Positions 56,709 through 64,000 of a stretch of DNA of 64,000 bases are shown in pieces (position 1 is the stretch's first letter; each line of letters opens with the position of its first letter). The position numbers and the translations under genes were made by a program. Under the pieces are notes generated by a model. It had not been told where the DNA came from. It did not search any database and was given only the letters and a program-made list of their open reading frames with translations. The stretch is from Palaemon carinicauda. Taxonomy: Eukaryota; Arthropoda; Malacostraca; Decapoda; Palaemonidae. Location: contig NC_090725.1 in the NCBI RefSeq assembly GCF_036898095.1, positions 210,072,570 to 210,136,569 on the forward strand. The letters are read 5' to 3'.

Positions 56709-57045
56709 AGCTATATATATTCACCGGCTAAGTTAAATATTTAAAAATGATATTTTAATTATAAAATAAATTTTTGAATATACTTACCCGGTGAATATAT
56801 AAATTAAACGACCCTCCCTTCCTCCCCAATAGAGATGCAGTGGGATGAGAAGAAATTGAGTCTTTGTTTACATGGAGTATGGTATCTGGCCGACAGTTGG
56901 CGCTGATGGGCACACCCGCAACCTGTATAGCGATCGCTGGCGAGTTTTTTACAGTTTTTTGTCTGTCGAGCAACAGAGTTGCAGCTATATATATTCACCG
57001 GGTAAGTATATTCAAAAATTTATTTTATAATTAAAATATCATAAT
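56709..57045. repeat. ICR and right ITR of copy B2
   Basis: The ICR (56709-56801) reads AGCTATATATATTCACCGGC, TAAGTTAAATATTTAAAAAT, GATATTTTAATTATAAAATA, joining complements of both ends at TTTAAAAATGATATTT. The right ITR spans about 56848-57045. Confidence 0.9.
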
Positions 57046-57296
57046 GAAAGACTTCGCTCTTGAATCTGAAAGAAAATTTCAAATTATTAGAAGGCACAGG
57101 TTCCAAAGGAACGTCAGTCTTTAATAAGGAAAAAACACATCATGCTTTAGGCATGCGGCACTCATGTGACGACTATGACATTTCACCTAGTAAAGAACAG
57201 TCTATGAAAAACACTAAGTGTCTCTGAATTCACTACGTATCACACGAGGGTCAACACAGGCACCCGAAGAGTTAAAGTCCCAAGTAACTCACTGTT

Positions 57297-58523
57297 CTAT
57301 GCAGAGTTAGGTGCAGGTTTCATAACACTACCTGTGGCTACCACGAAATGTTTGACTTCATGCACTTGTTTAGCGTAATGCTTGAAGAAAACACGTGAGG
57401 ATTTCCAGCCTGTGAAACTCTTAAGGCTTTCGAAATTCATGCTCTGGAAAAAATTCAGAGACGATGCGACTTTTCTAGGATCATGACCTGCGGGTGTACT
57501 GTCAGGATCCGCTCTGCGAATGAAGTAGGTGATTTTCGCTCTTAGTTGTTTCAGGGACAGGTTGCTACCCGATGTTTCTCCTTTGAAGAGTTGGCCTCCA
57601 CCAAAGTCAGAAGTTCTACGAAGATAGACCTTGAGGCTCTCTACTGGACATAGAGAGGCATCTTCTTTCAGGGGGCAGATTCTCCAAGGGCCCCATCTTT
57701 TGGTGGGTAGTTCGTTTTTAGCGAGAAACGTCGGATCCGGGAAGAGGGTAAGGTCTCCTGAGTCTGTAAACAGGATGTGACCCTCGTCTCTTGATAATGC
57801 CACTATTTCGCTGACTCGGGCTCCTGAGGCAAGAGCAAAAAGAAATATAACTTTTTGAGTCAGATCCTTGAGAGTGCACGAATCGTTGTCCAAGTTGGAG
57901 GCAAAATGGAGCACCTTGTCCAGGGACCAGGAGATAGGTTTTGGTGGAGGTGCTGGGCGTAGACGAGCGCATGCCTTCGGCAGTTTATTGAAGATGTCGC
58001 TGGACAGATCAATCTGGAAGGCGTACAATAGTGGTCTAGTCAAGGCCGATTTGCAAGTAGAAATCGTGTTGGCTGCTAAGCCCTGTCCATGAAGGTGAAT
58101 GAAGAAGGACATGCAAAAATCAATGGTGATTTCCGTAGGATTTTTTGCCTTGACGAATGAGACCCATTTTCTCCAGGATGATTCGTATTGCCGTCGTGTG
58201 GATTCGGTCTTGTATTCCTTGAGGAAGTCTAGACTTTTCTTCGAGATCCCAAACCTCTTCTTCGCGGCTAGGGAGAGAAAATCATGAGATGAAGGTCCCT
58301 GACTTTCGATGATGAAGCGAAGGCAGTCGACTTCTGTACTTGCTGGGAGAAAACTGGGCCCGGGAGAGGGATCAGCGTGGGTTGTAGCTCCAGGACTAGG
58401 GGTTACCAGTTGCTCCGGGGCCACTTGGGAGCCACTAGGGCCGCTGTCCCTTTTAAGGTTCTCAGTTTGGAGAGGACTTTCAGCAGAAGGTTGGTGGGAG
58501 GAAACAGGTAGATCCTGGACCAT
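57297..58523 (-). CDS. DIRS tyrosine recombinase (C2)
   Basis: 408 residues from the in-frame ATG MVQDLPVSSHQ; the start is uncertain because the frame is open upstream. The core-binding domain includes YESSWRKWVSFVKAKNPTEI and FIHLHGQGLAANTISTCKSA. The catalytic residues are R in LASGARVSEIVALS, H and R in AGHDPRKVASS, W in TGWKSS, and Tyr in VFFKHYAKQ. No lesion is seen. It is -1 to RT and overlaps it by about 120 nt. It resembles the C1 enzyme (both have KLPKACARLRP / SIPKACARLRP) more than the B enzymes. Confidence 0.9.
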   Translation of the reverse strand: MVQDLPVSSHQPSAESPLQTENLKRDSGPSGSQVAPEQLVTPSPGATTHADPSPGPSFLPASTEVDCLRFIIESQGPSSHDFLSLAAKKRFGISKKSLDFLKEYKTESTRRQYESSWRKWVSFVKAKNPTEITIDFCMSFFIHLHGQGLAANTISTCKSALTRPLLYAFQIDLSSDIFNKLPKACARLRPAPPPKPISWSLDKVLHFASNLDNDSCTLKDLTQKVIFLFALASGARVSEIVALSRDEGHILFTDSGDLTLFPDPTFLAKNELPTKRWGPWRICPLKEDASLCPVESLKVYLRRTSDFGGGQLFKGETSGSNLSLKQLRAKITYFIRRADPDSTPAGHDPRKVASSLNFFQSMNFESLKSFTGWKSSRVFFKHYAKQVHEVKHFVVATGSVMKPAPNSA

Positions 58524-60232
58524 CTGTTCCAATCCAGTGACATGGCGTCCACTGCTTCTGCCTTGGGGTCCTCGTACGGGGCCACATATCGAGGAAGTTG
58601 ATTGTTGTCGCTCGTTGCGAAGAGATCGATCTGAAGTTCTGGGACTTGGTGAGAGATGAAGGAGAAGGATCTTGCGTCTAGAGACCATTCCGACTCTATC
58701 GGGCTTGTTCGAGATAGAGCGTCCGCCGTCACGTTGCGGAATCCTTGTAGATGAACTGCAGACAGGTGCCATTTCTTCTTCTCTGCCAGATGGAAGATTG
58801 GGAGAAGCACCTGATTTATCTGGGGCGATCTTGAGCCTTGGCAATTGAGACATCGAACTACCACCGAGTTGTCCAGGGTTAGACGAATGTGGATCGAGGA
58901 AGGCGGAGAGAGTTTCTTCAGAGTTAGAAGGACCGCCATGGCCTCCAAGATGTTGATGGGAAACGTCTTGAATAGGGGAGACCATGTTCCTTGAGCCTGT
59001 TTTTGGTGGGAGTGACCTCCCCAACCCTCCAGCGAAGCATCCGTGTGGATGTTGAGTGATGGAGGTGGGTGTTGAAGAGGGATGGACCTTTTCAGGGCCT
59101 TTGCTTCCGACCACGGCTTTAGGAGTAACCGAAGTCTGTTTGGGAGCTGTCTCTTGAGGTCTCTTCGAGCGATGGATGCGGAACGTCTCCAGACTCCCGC
59201 GGCATCCTTTAGCTGTGCACGTAGCACTGGGTTTGTCACTGAGGCGAACTGTAGAGAGCCTAGAACTCGTTCCTGCTGACGTCTTGAGATCCGTTTGGAT
59301 TTCAGCAGTCTTTTGACAGACCCTGCTATTTCCTTCCTTTTCTTCTGGGGAATGGAAAGGCGGTGTGACTGAAAATTCCACTTGATTCCTAACCATTGGA
59401 ACTTCTGAGCTGGAGAGAGGCGAGATTTCTTTCTGTTTATCGTGAATCCCAGGTGTTCCAGAAACTGGGTGACTTTGTTGCAGGATCTTAGACAATCTTC
59501 GGGCGATGGAGCCCAGACCAGCCAGTCGTTGAGGTAGGCCATCACCTGGACGCCGCGGAGGCGGAGCTGTTGAACGATGGCGTCTGCCAGCTTTGTGAAG
59601 ATCCGTGGGGCCACATTGAGGCCGAAGGGCATGGCCCTGAAAGCGTAGCTTTTCCTTTGGAGTCGAAATCCTAGGTAGGAGGAAGCGTGGTGGTTCATTG
59701 GAACGTGCCAGTAGGCATCCGCCAGGTCTATGGAGACCGTGTAGGAACCTTGAGGCCGAAGGGTCCTTATCTGTTGAAGAGTCAGCATGTTGAACTTGTT
59801 GTTTGCTATGAACTTGTTGAGGGGGGATAAGTCTAGAATGACTCTGAGTTTGTCGGAGTCCTTCTTGGGGACACAAAACAGTCTCCCTTGGAACCTGGTT
59901 GACTTTACCCTCCTTATCACCTTCTTGTTCAAGAGTTCTAGGACATATTCTTCCAGAAGGGGGGTTGACTGTTGGAAGAACTGCTGGAAGGTTGGGGGTG
60001 GTTGAGTCCAGCTCCAGCCTAGACCCTTCTTGACGATGCTGTGTGCCCAGGGATCGAAGGTCCAACGATCCTGGAATTGGCGGAGTCTTCCTCCCACCGG
60101 AAGCACTTCATTGCTTCTGGTTTCCCGAGGGTTTACTACCTCGGCCGCTAGCTCCCTTTCCTCCTCTGCCTCTGGAGGGACGGCGAGATGCATCTCTGCC
60201 TGCACCTCTGTTTGAGCCTCTACCTTTGGGAC
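58403..60232 (-). CDS. pol: DIRS RT-RNase H-methyltransferase-like polyprotein (C2), RT active site altered
   Basis: An open frame of about 610 codons from the presumed +1 shift point (VPKVEAQTEVQAEM). The first ATG in frame is at 60193. RT has TVSIDLADAYWHVPMNHHAS, but the catalytic box reads MAYLNDWLVW: the first Asp of YLDD is Asn (AAC, 59528-59530), which should abolish polymerisation. RNase H has HTDASLEGWGG, NILEAMAV, LDNSVVV and NVTADALSR. The methyltransferase-like end is IDLFATSDNNQLPRYVAPYE, then YLFPPTNLLLKVL. Otherwise it is complete, so it is probably a recently inactivated copy. Confidence 0.88.
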   Translation of the reverse strand, partial: VPKVEAQTEVQAEMHLAVPPEAEEERELAAEVVNPRETRSNEVLPVGGRLRQFQDRWTFDPWAHSIVKKGLGWSWTQPPPTFQQFFQQSTPLLEEYVLELLNKKVIRRVKSTRFQGRLFCVPKKDSDKLRVILDLSPLNKFIANNKFNMLTLQQIRTLRPQGSYTVSIDLADAYWHVPMNHHASSYLGFRLQRKSYAFRAMPFGLNVAPRIFTKLADAIVQQLRLRGVQVMAYLNDWLVWAPSPEDCLRSCNKVTQFLEHLGFTINRKKSRLSPAQKFQWLGIKWNFQSHRLSIPQKKRKEIAGSVKRLLKSKRISRRQQERVLGSLQFASVTNPVLRAQLKDAAGVWRRSASIARRDLKRQLPNRLRLLLKPWSEAKALKRSIPLQHPPPSLNIHTDASLEGWGGHSHQKQAQGTWSPLFKTFPINILEAMAVLLTLKKLSPPSSIHIRLTLDNSVVVRCLNCQGSRSPQINQVLLPIFHLAEKKKWHLSAVHLQGFRNVTADALSRTSPIESEWSLDARSFSFISHQVPELQIDLFATSDNNQLPRYVAPYEDPKAEAVDAMSLDWNRWSRIYLFPPTNLLLKVLSKLRTLKGTAALVAPKWPRSNW

Positions 60233-62072
60233 GAAAGGTAGTTGACTGTTGCTCAAAAGCAGGGGTGAAAACCGGCGACTGTGACAAGACCGGTTGGGTG
60301 ACCAGCTGAAAGGTCTGCTGTGGCTGAGCTGCCACTTGGGGAGTAGCGGATCCCGGAAACTGCCGTCTCTGTTGACGTTGCTGGGGTTTCGGTTTTGTGG
60401 GTTTCCTCTTAGGTTGAGGGCCGTCGTCCTGAGAGGATTTCCTTTTCTTCGACATGCCCCACTTGTGGAGAAGGTTCCTGTTCTCCGTGGCGGCCTTGTC
60501 GGTGATCTCTTTCACAAGGGAGGAGGGAAAGAGGTGCTTACCCCAGATGTTGGAGGAAATCAGCCTCCGGGGTTCGTGTCTCACTGTGGCACTGGAGAAC
60601 ACGAATTCACGACAGGCTCTACGAGCCTTCGTGAAGCTGTACAGATCCTTTACTACGGTCGCCAAATGTGTTTTGGCGAGAACCATGTAGTAGTCAGGGA
60701 CCCTAGTGTCACCGGCCATGACTTCGAGCTGTACTTGGAGGGACATGGATGCGGCGAGCCTTTCCTTCGTATCATGTTCCCGACGAAGGAGATGGTCATT
60801 AAGTTTTGGGAGGTCTTCGTTAAACTGACGGCCAGCGACGTCAGGTTCTAGTTTTCCCACCACAAATGTTGACTGGACATCTTTCCAGTGTCTAACATCA
60901 GGGGGAGTAGTCAGGGAGAAGGGTCTGCACTCCTCCAGTGCAGGGCAAGGTTTTCCTTCTTCCACTGCCTTATGCACCGCAGTGAAGGCCTTTTCCAAGA
61001 AGGGGAGGGTCGCATCGTCTGGTGCGACGTAGGTAGGGTGCTTCTTGCTAAGCGCCGGAAGTTTCGAGCAGGTGAAGCCCCTACTTTTCACTGTGTTGGC
61101 CAGCATAGCCTGGGCCTTCGCGAGATCGAACACTATAACCTCCTTCGGTTCGGTCTCTTCTTTAGAGGCAGGTTCGGATCGAAGTCGGACGTAACAGTCC
61201 GGATAAGCCTCAAAGTTCGGGAAGAATTCCACTTCTTCCAGCGCGATCGAGCCGATCTTTTCGCTTATGAAGATCTTGCCCGTCGTAATTGGCATGTGCT
61301 CGGCATACCTCCAGGGGTTGGTATCTGAGCATGCGGGGAGGTCCTTAACCGAAATCCTTTTCGGCTGCTTCGAACTTCCCATGTTGGACCTGAAGAACTC
61401 ATGCGTCTCACGGAGTTTCTTATCCATGAGAGCCTCAAGCATTCTGAACATCTCCTGGGTGTTGGATGGGGTGGGATCCGGGGTAGCAGATGTAGACGGG
61501 AGTGATACGTCCGTCAGTGTAGGAGTCGGTGTGGGGGTGGAAGGTGGAGCGACCTCCTGCTCCGACTCAGGGTATTCCACCTGGTCTTCCTCATAGTCCA
61601 GTTCGTCGCCCATGAGGTTCCTCTCCGTATTCTCCGACACTTCCGACATACGTTCCGCGTTGTCGGCATCCAAACGGCACTCGTGCATGGACTGACCCAT
61701 GACTACATCCGGTTCCACCGTTATCTGGACGGTGGGGATCTGATCCTTGGGGACCACTGAGTCTGGGGATGCCTTCGGGAAAAGCAAGGCCCTCAAGTCT
61801 TCGGTGGCAAGGTATGTTCCGGTAGCGTTCTTCTGGAAGCCACGCACCCACTTGCGTAGCTTCTCTCGAGAAGAGTCCCTAACCTCCACTGAAGGAGGAT
61901 TGTCGAACGCCTCGACCAGGCGGTCCTTGCAGACTGTACAGTGCTGCGGGTCCCAAAACTTCAGATCGCCTTTCTTGTTGGCGCAAGGGGCGTGGGTCCT
62001 ACACGCCGTGTGCCCGTAGAAGTGCGGGCGCTTTACTCCACAGAAGTTGTGGTCACATTTCACGTACTCCTC
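60108..62072 (-). CDS. gag: DIRS Gag (C2), main exon
   Basis: 654 codons follow a canonical acceptor (GTTCTCTTTCTCTTACAG|GAG on the minus strand), so the start codon is probably in an upstream exon. The N-terminal zinc-like module is CDHNFCGVKRPHFYGHTACR, then THAPC...HCTVC. An acidic, Pro/Thr-rich linker follows. The folded part includes VVGKLEPDVAGRQFNEDLPK, ACREFVFSSATVRHEPRRLI and SSNIWGKHLFP. The tail is basic and Gln-rich, then RG-rich (GRGSNRGAGRDASRRPSRGR). No stop or frameshift is present. It should bind and package element RNA. The last 40 codons overlap RT in the +1 frame. Confidence 0.85.
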   Translation of the reverse strand, partial: EEYVKCDHNFCGVKRPHFYGHTACRTHAPCANKKGDLKFWDPQHCTVCKDRLVEAFDNPPSVEVRDSSREKLRKWVRGFQKNATGTYLATEDLRALLFPKASPDSVVPKDQIPTVQITVEPDVVMGQSMHECRLDADNAERMSEVSENTERNLMGDELDYEEDQVEYPESEQEVAPPSTPTPTPTLTDVSLPSTSATPDPTPSNTQEMFRMLEALMDKKLRETHEFFRSNMGSSKQPKRISVKDLPACSDTNPWRYAEHMPITTGKIFISEKIGSIALEEVEFFPNFEAYPDCYVRLRSEPASKEETEPKEVIVFDLAKAQAMLANTVKSRGFTCSKLPALSKKHPTYVAPDDATLPFLEKAFTAVHKAVEEGKPCPALEECRPFSLTTPPDVRHWKDVQSTFVVGKLEPDVAGRQFNEDLPKLNDHLLRREHDTKERLAASMSLQVQLEVMAGDTRVPDYYMVLAKTHLATVVKDLYSFTKARRACREFVFSSATVRHEPRRLISSNIWGKHLFPSSLVKEITDKAATENRNLLHKWGMSKKRKSSQDDGPQPKRKPTKPKPQQRQQRRQFPGSATPQVAAQPQQTFQLVTQPVLSQSPVFTPAFEQQSTTFRPKGRGSNRGAGRDASRRPSRGRGGKGASGRGSKPSGNQKQ
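60230..60236 (-). other. Candidate +1 ribosomal frameshift site (ACC_TTT_CGT_C)
   Basis: On the minus strand the gag codons ACC TTT CGT CCC (Thr-Phe-Arg-Pro) precede the +1 codons GTC CCA AAG GTA of RT. TTT_CGT_C is exactly the slip-and-next-codon sequence of the PA-X-type +1 site. Gag stops 124 nt further on. Confidence 0.58.
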
Positions 62073-64000
62073 CTGTAAGAGAAAGAGAACATGAGTACTG
62101 TATATGGAAGTCATACAAATGACTCATATTATTCTAAAGTTAAATATTAATAAGTTAACTTTAACTTAATCTTAAATAATTAATAACATTGTAATGTTAG
62201 AGAGTGGAGCAGGAAATGAAGTAGATAGACACATACTCCGTGTATCCCGCCCGGCTGGTTACTGTAACCTTATCAATAGGCAATTTGTTTGTGGCCGAGG
62301 ACACAAGACAGAATTCTTCATAGATCGCCAGGGAGGCAGAAGGAATTCTAGCAGGAATTGCCTAAGATGTAAATCTGGGACTGAGACCACTCAGGCCATT
62401 AAAATTGGGGGTGTGTAGAAGACCCCATAGGGCAACGGTTTCCGGCAACCAGCCGTGCTAAGATACACACAGCATGCTGGAAAATTGTGATATGCAAGAA
62501 GACAGCATGGCTAATAATAGAACGGTAAGACAATACCTAACTATTTAGGTAGCCAAGCCATCTGGTTGCAGTGTAGGGCTATCAGCATGTGTTGATAGCT
62601 GGGAGAAGGGGTGCAAGTCTCTTGGCGTCTCCGGAAGGCACCGGCAGACCGGCAGCACGCCGGAGGCCACTCCAGCAGAGTTTCTGGCATTAGTGAAGAC
62701 ATAGAGAAGTCAGGAGTAATGCCAGGATGGCGGCCGCTGGCACAGCGGCGGGAGGCAGCGGCTCCGGCAGCCAAAGGCTGCCGGCTTGGTGACAGAGTCA
62801 TAGGATAGGGAAAGTGTATATAACATATCCGGACCGCCGGCAAAGGATGCCGGCACGCCGGGGGCGTGCCGATGGACGGACGACCGAAGCTAGGAGGTAT
62901 AAGGGTAGGCCATCGGCTGTACACCGACGGGAGGCGGCAGCCCTCCGGCACACGGAGGACTGTCGGCCAGGGGGGAACAAGGAATGTGTCACCAAGGGGG
63001 GGCGGGCGGTATCGCCGGCAGTAGAGGCGGCAAGGGACCAGCACCAGGACAGGAAAAGAGACAGAAGGAGGGATGGAGGGGTAAGGACACGAACTCCATA
63101 GCATCCCACCTGAATGGGTGTACCCATGATAGAGGCTAGCCCTATCACCCAATGGCAGGCGGCCGGGAGCCAGAGTAGCCCAAGGGAGGGCTAGGGAACA
63201 CCCAAGAGGGGGGAGAACCCCTGCGGACAAAACGCATCCAGTGGCTAACCCCATAGGACACTATGAAGGGTATATGTACCAGAGCGGACTGCACACAGGG
63301 ACTCAAGATAGCCCTGTCACTCCACCCTAAGGAGGAGTTGTAGGACAGGGGACAGATGGGTATAGGCTAACCTAAGCATAGGCTAGGCCATACAAGGGAT
63401 AGGTGGGGAGGGGAGAAGAAGCAGGGTCTTCCATAGGGGAGGCTCTGTACCAAAGCGGCCACCAAGGAAGGGAGGACGCTCCCTAGCCTAAGGTAGGCAG
63501 CCTGGCTGAGAACGGTGCATGGGTACCGTTTCAAGCAAGGCACAGAACTATCTCCCCCTGAGGCCTAACCTAGAGCAGGGATGTTACACCCTAAGCTAGG
63601 AAGGCTGGAAGACGTATCGCAATTGCAAGGAAGGTCAGGTAACCTAACCTCAGCAATTGAGGAAGGGCAGGCCGTTCCTCATTCTCGGACGCAACCCTAA
63701 GGGGGGATCATTCCCTTAGGGAGGACAGAGAAGCGATAGGTACTCTGGTATGCACTTGATCCCCTTACATGGTAGGGGGAGCAAGGCTACACAGAGGGAA
63801 TGCCCTAAGGCAGGGGGTGAAGGGAGCATATAGGGATCCTACATTTAGGTTAGGTTAGAAAGGCACACTATCAAACCTATCCCCTATATGGTCCCTGAAG
63901 GCGAAAACACTTGCATCACAGTAAACAGTATCATAAAATAATGCCACTATCTTCATAACTTAACCTAGGATCACTGTAATATATCATGCATGAACACTGG
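62073..64000 (-). other. 5' leader/intron of copy C2
   Basis: No open frame with similarity. The 3' splice site at 62073-62074 closes an intron. A GC-rich, hairpin-rich stretch (62640-63030) and short repeats of CCTAACCTA and GCATAGGCTA type follow. The donor and the 5' exon were not identified. The predicted 5' outer end of C2 is not reached. Confidence 0.55.
62640..63030. repeat. GC-rich hairpin cluster (GCCGGC-based)
   Basis: Several perfect stems lie in tandem: CCGGCAGCCAAAGGCTGCCG (62764-62783), CGGCACGCCGGGGGCGTGCC (62851-62870) and GCCGCTGGCACAGCGGC, plus repeated GCCGGC. They contrast with the AT-rich surroundings and suggest a structured leader RNA or a nested short element. Confidence 0.65.

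Larger units (their letters stand above)
50536..57045 (+). mobile_element. DIRS-type retrotransposon copy B2
   Basis: A 6.5-kb sister of B1 (same ORF lengths, about 80% protein identity by eye) inserted in the 3' UTR of C2 in the opposite direction. The left edge TTTTTAAATATTTAACTTAG and the right edge AATTAAAATATCA are joined in the ICR. Gag and YR are open; RT has one frameshift. The ITR sequence differs strongly from B1 although the coding parts are similar, so it represents a separate subfamily. Confidence 0.9.
49393..64000 (-). mobile_element. DIRS-type retrotransposon copy C2, split by B2, runs off the window
   Basis: Minus-strand element. Its 3' ITR and ICR are at 49393-49952, the 3' UTR is divided into 49953-50535 and 57046-57296 by B2, and YR, RT-RH-MT and gag follow at higher coordinates. 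The ICR predicts an outer 5' end reading CATCAGGACGCCATAGCTTG then AGCCCAAAAAA on the + strand. That sequence is not present before 64000, so the 5' ITR lies beyond. AAA (TTT in element sense) marks the left edge. It is opposite in direction to the host gene. Confidence 0.87.

Noticed and set aside
62541..63254. 237-codon minus-strand frame in the C2 leader
   Set aside because: Compositional frame in a GC-rich hairpin region. No domain, and it lies upstream of a splice acceptor.

Overview
The window looks like eukaryotic, intron-rich, repeat-dominated nuclear DNA from an arthropod, most plausibly a decapod crustacean. That assignment is an inference from three things: dense TA, TC and GA microsatellites, many DIRS-type tyrosine-recombinase (YR) retrotransposons, and Tc1/mariner, Tigger, LINE and Ty3/Gypsy copies nested in one another. 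I see no bacterial-style operon, rRNA, tRNA or CRISPR.

The only host gene I can support is on the + strand. Three internal exons (10847-10975, 14844-15029, 49225-49307) join in frame across consensus splice sites and encode part of an FAD-dependent oxidoreductase of the D-amino-acid-oxidase (DAO) fold. On this reading nearly the whole window is intron. The intron between the last two exons is about 34.2 kb.

Layout. 1-264: 3' end of a Tc1/mariner element. 353-2350: Tigger/pogo-like element in a TA tract. 2400-8957: old decayed DIRS copy A1. 9560-10140: fragment of an A-type leader. 11487-12769: TTAA-flanked MITE. 15087-34141: DIRS copy A2, split by DIRS copy B1 (16096-22554) and by a minus-strand Ty3/Gypsy element (27314-31746). 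34783-42650: DIRS copy C1. 43375-45163: Tigger transposase relic. 45560-47850: about 170-bp satellite split by a LINE. 47918-48241: TA-rich microsatellite. 49393 to beyond the window end: minus-strand DIRS copy C2, split by DIRS copy B2 (50536-57045).

The DIRS copies share one plan: inverted terminal repeats (ITRs), an internal complementary region (ICR) that repeats both outer ends, then gag, RT-RNase H-methyltransferase-like (RT-RH-MT) and YR reading frames. In B1, B2, C1 and C2 the YR frame is open with its R-HxxR-Y residues, whereas gag or RT always carries a lesion in at least one frame. In all four the RT frame lies +1 to gag and opens at a TTT_CGT codon pair in the gag frame, which suggests programmed +1 frameshifting. 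Gag of the C family is also spliced.
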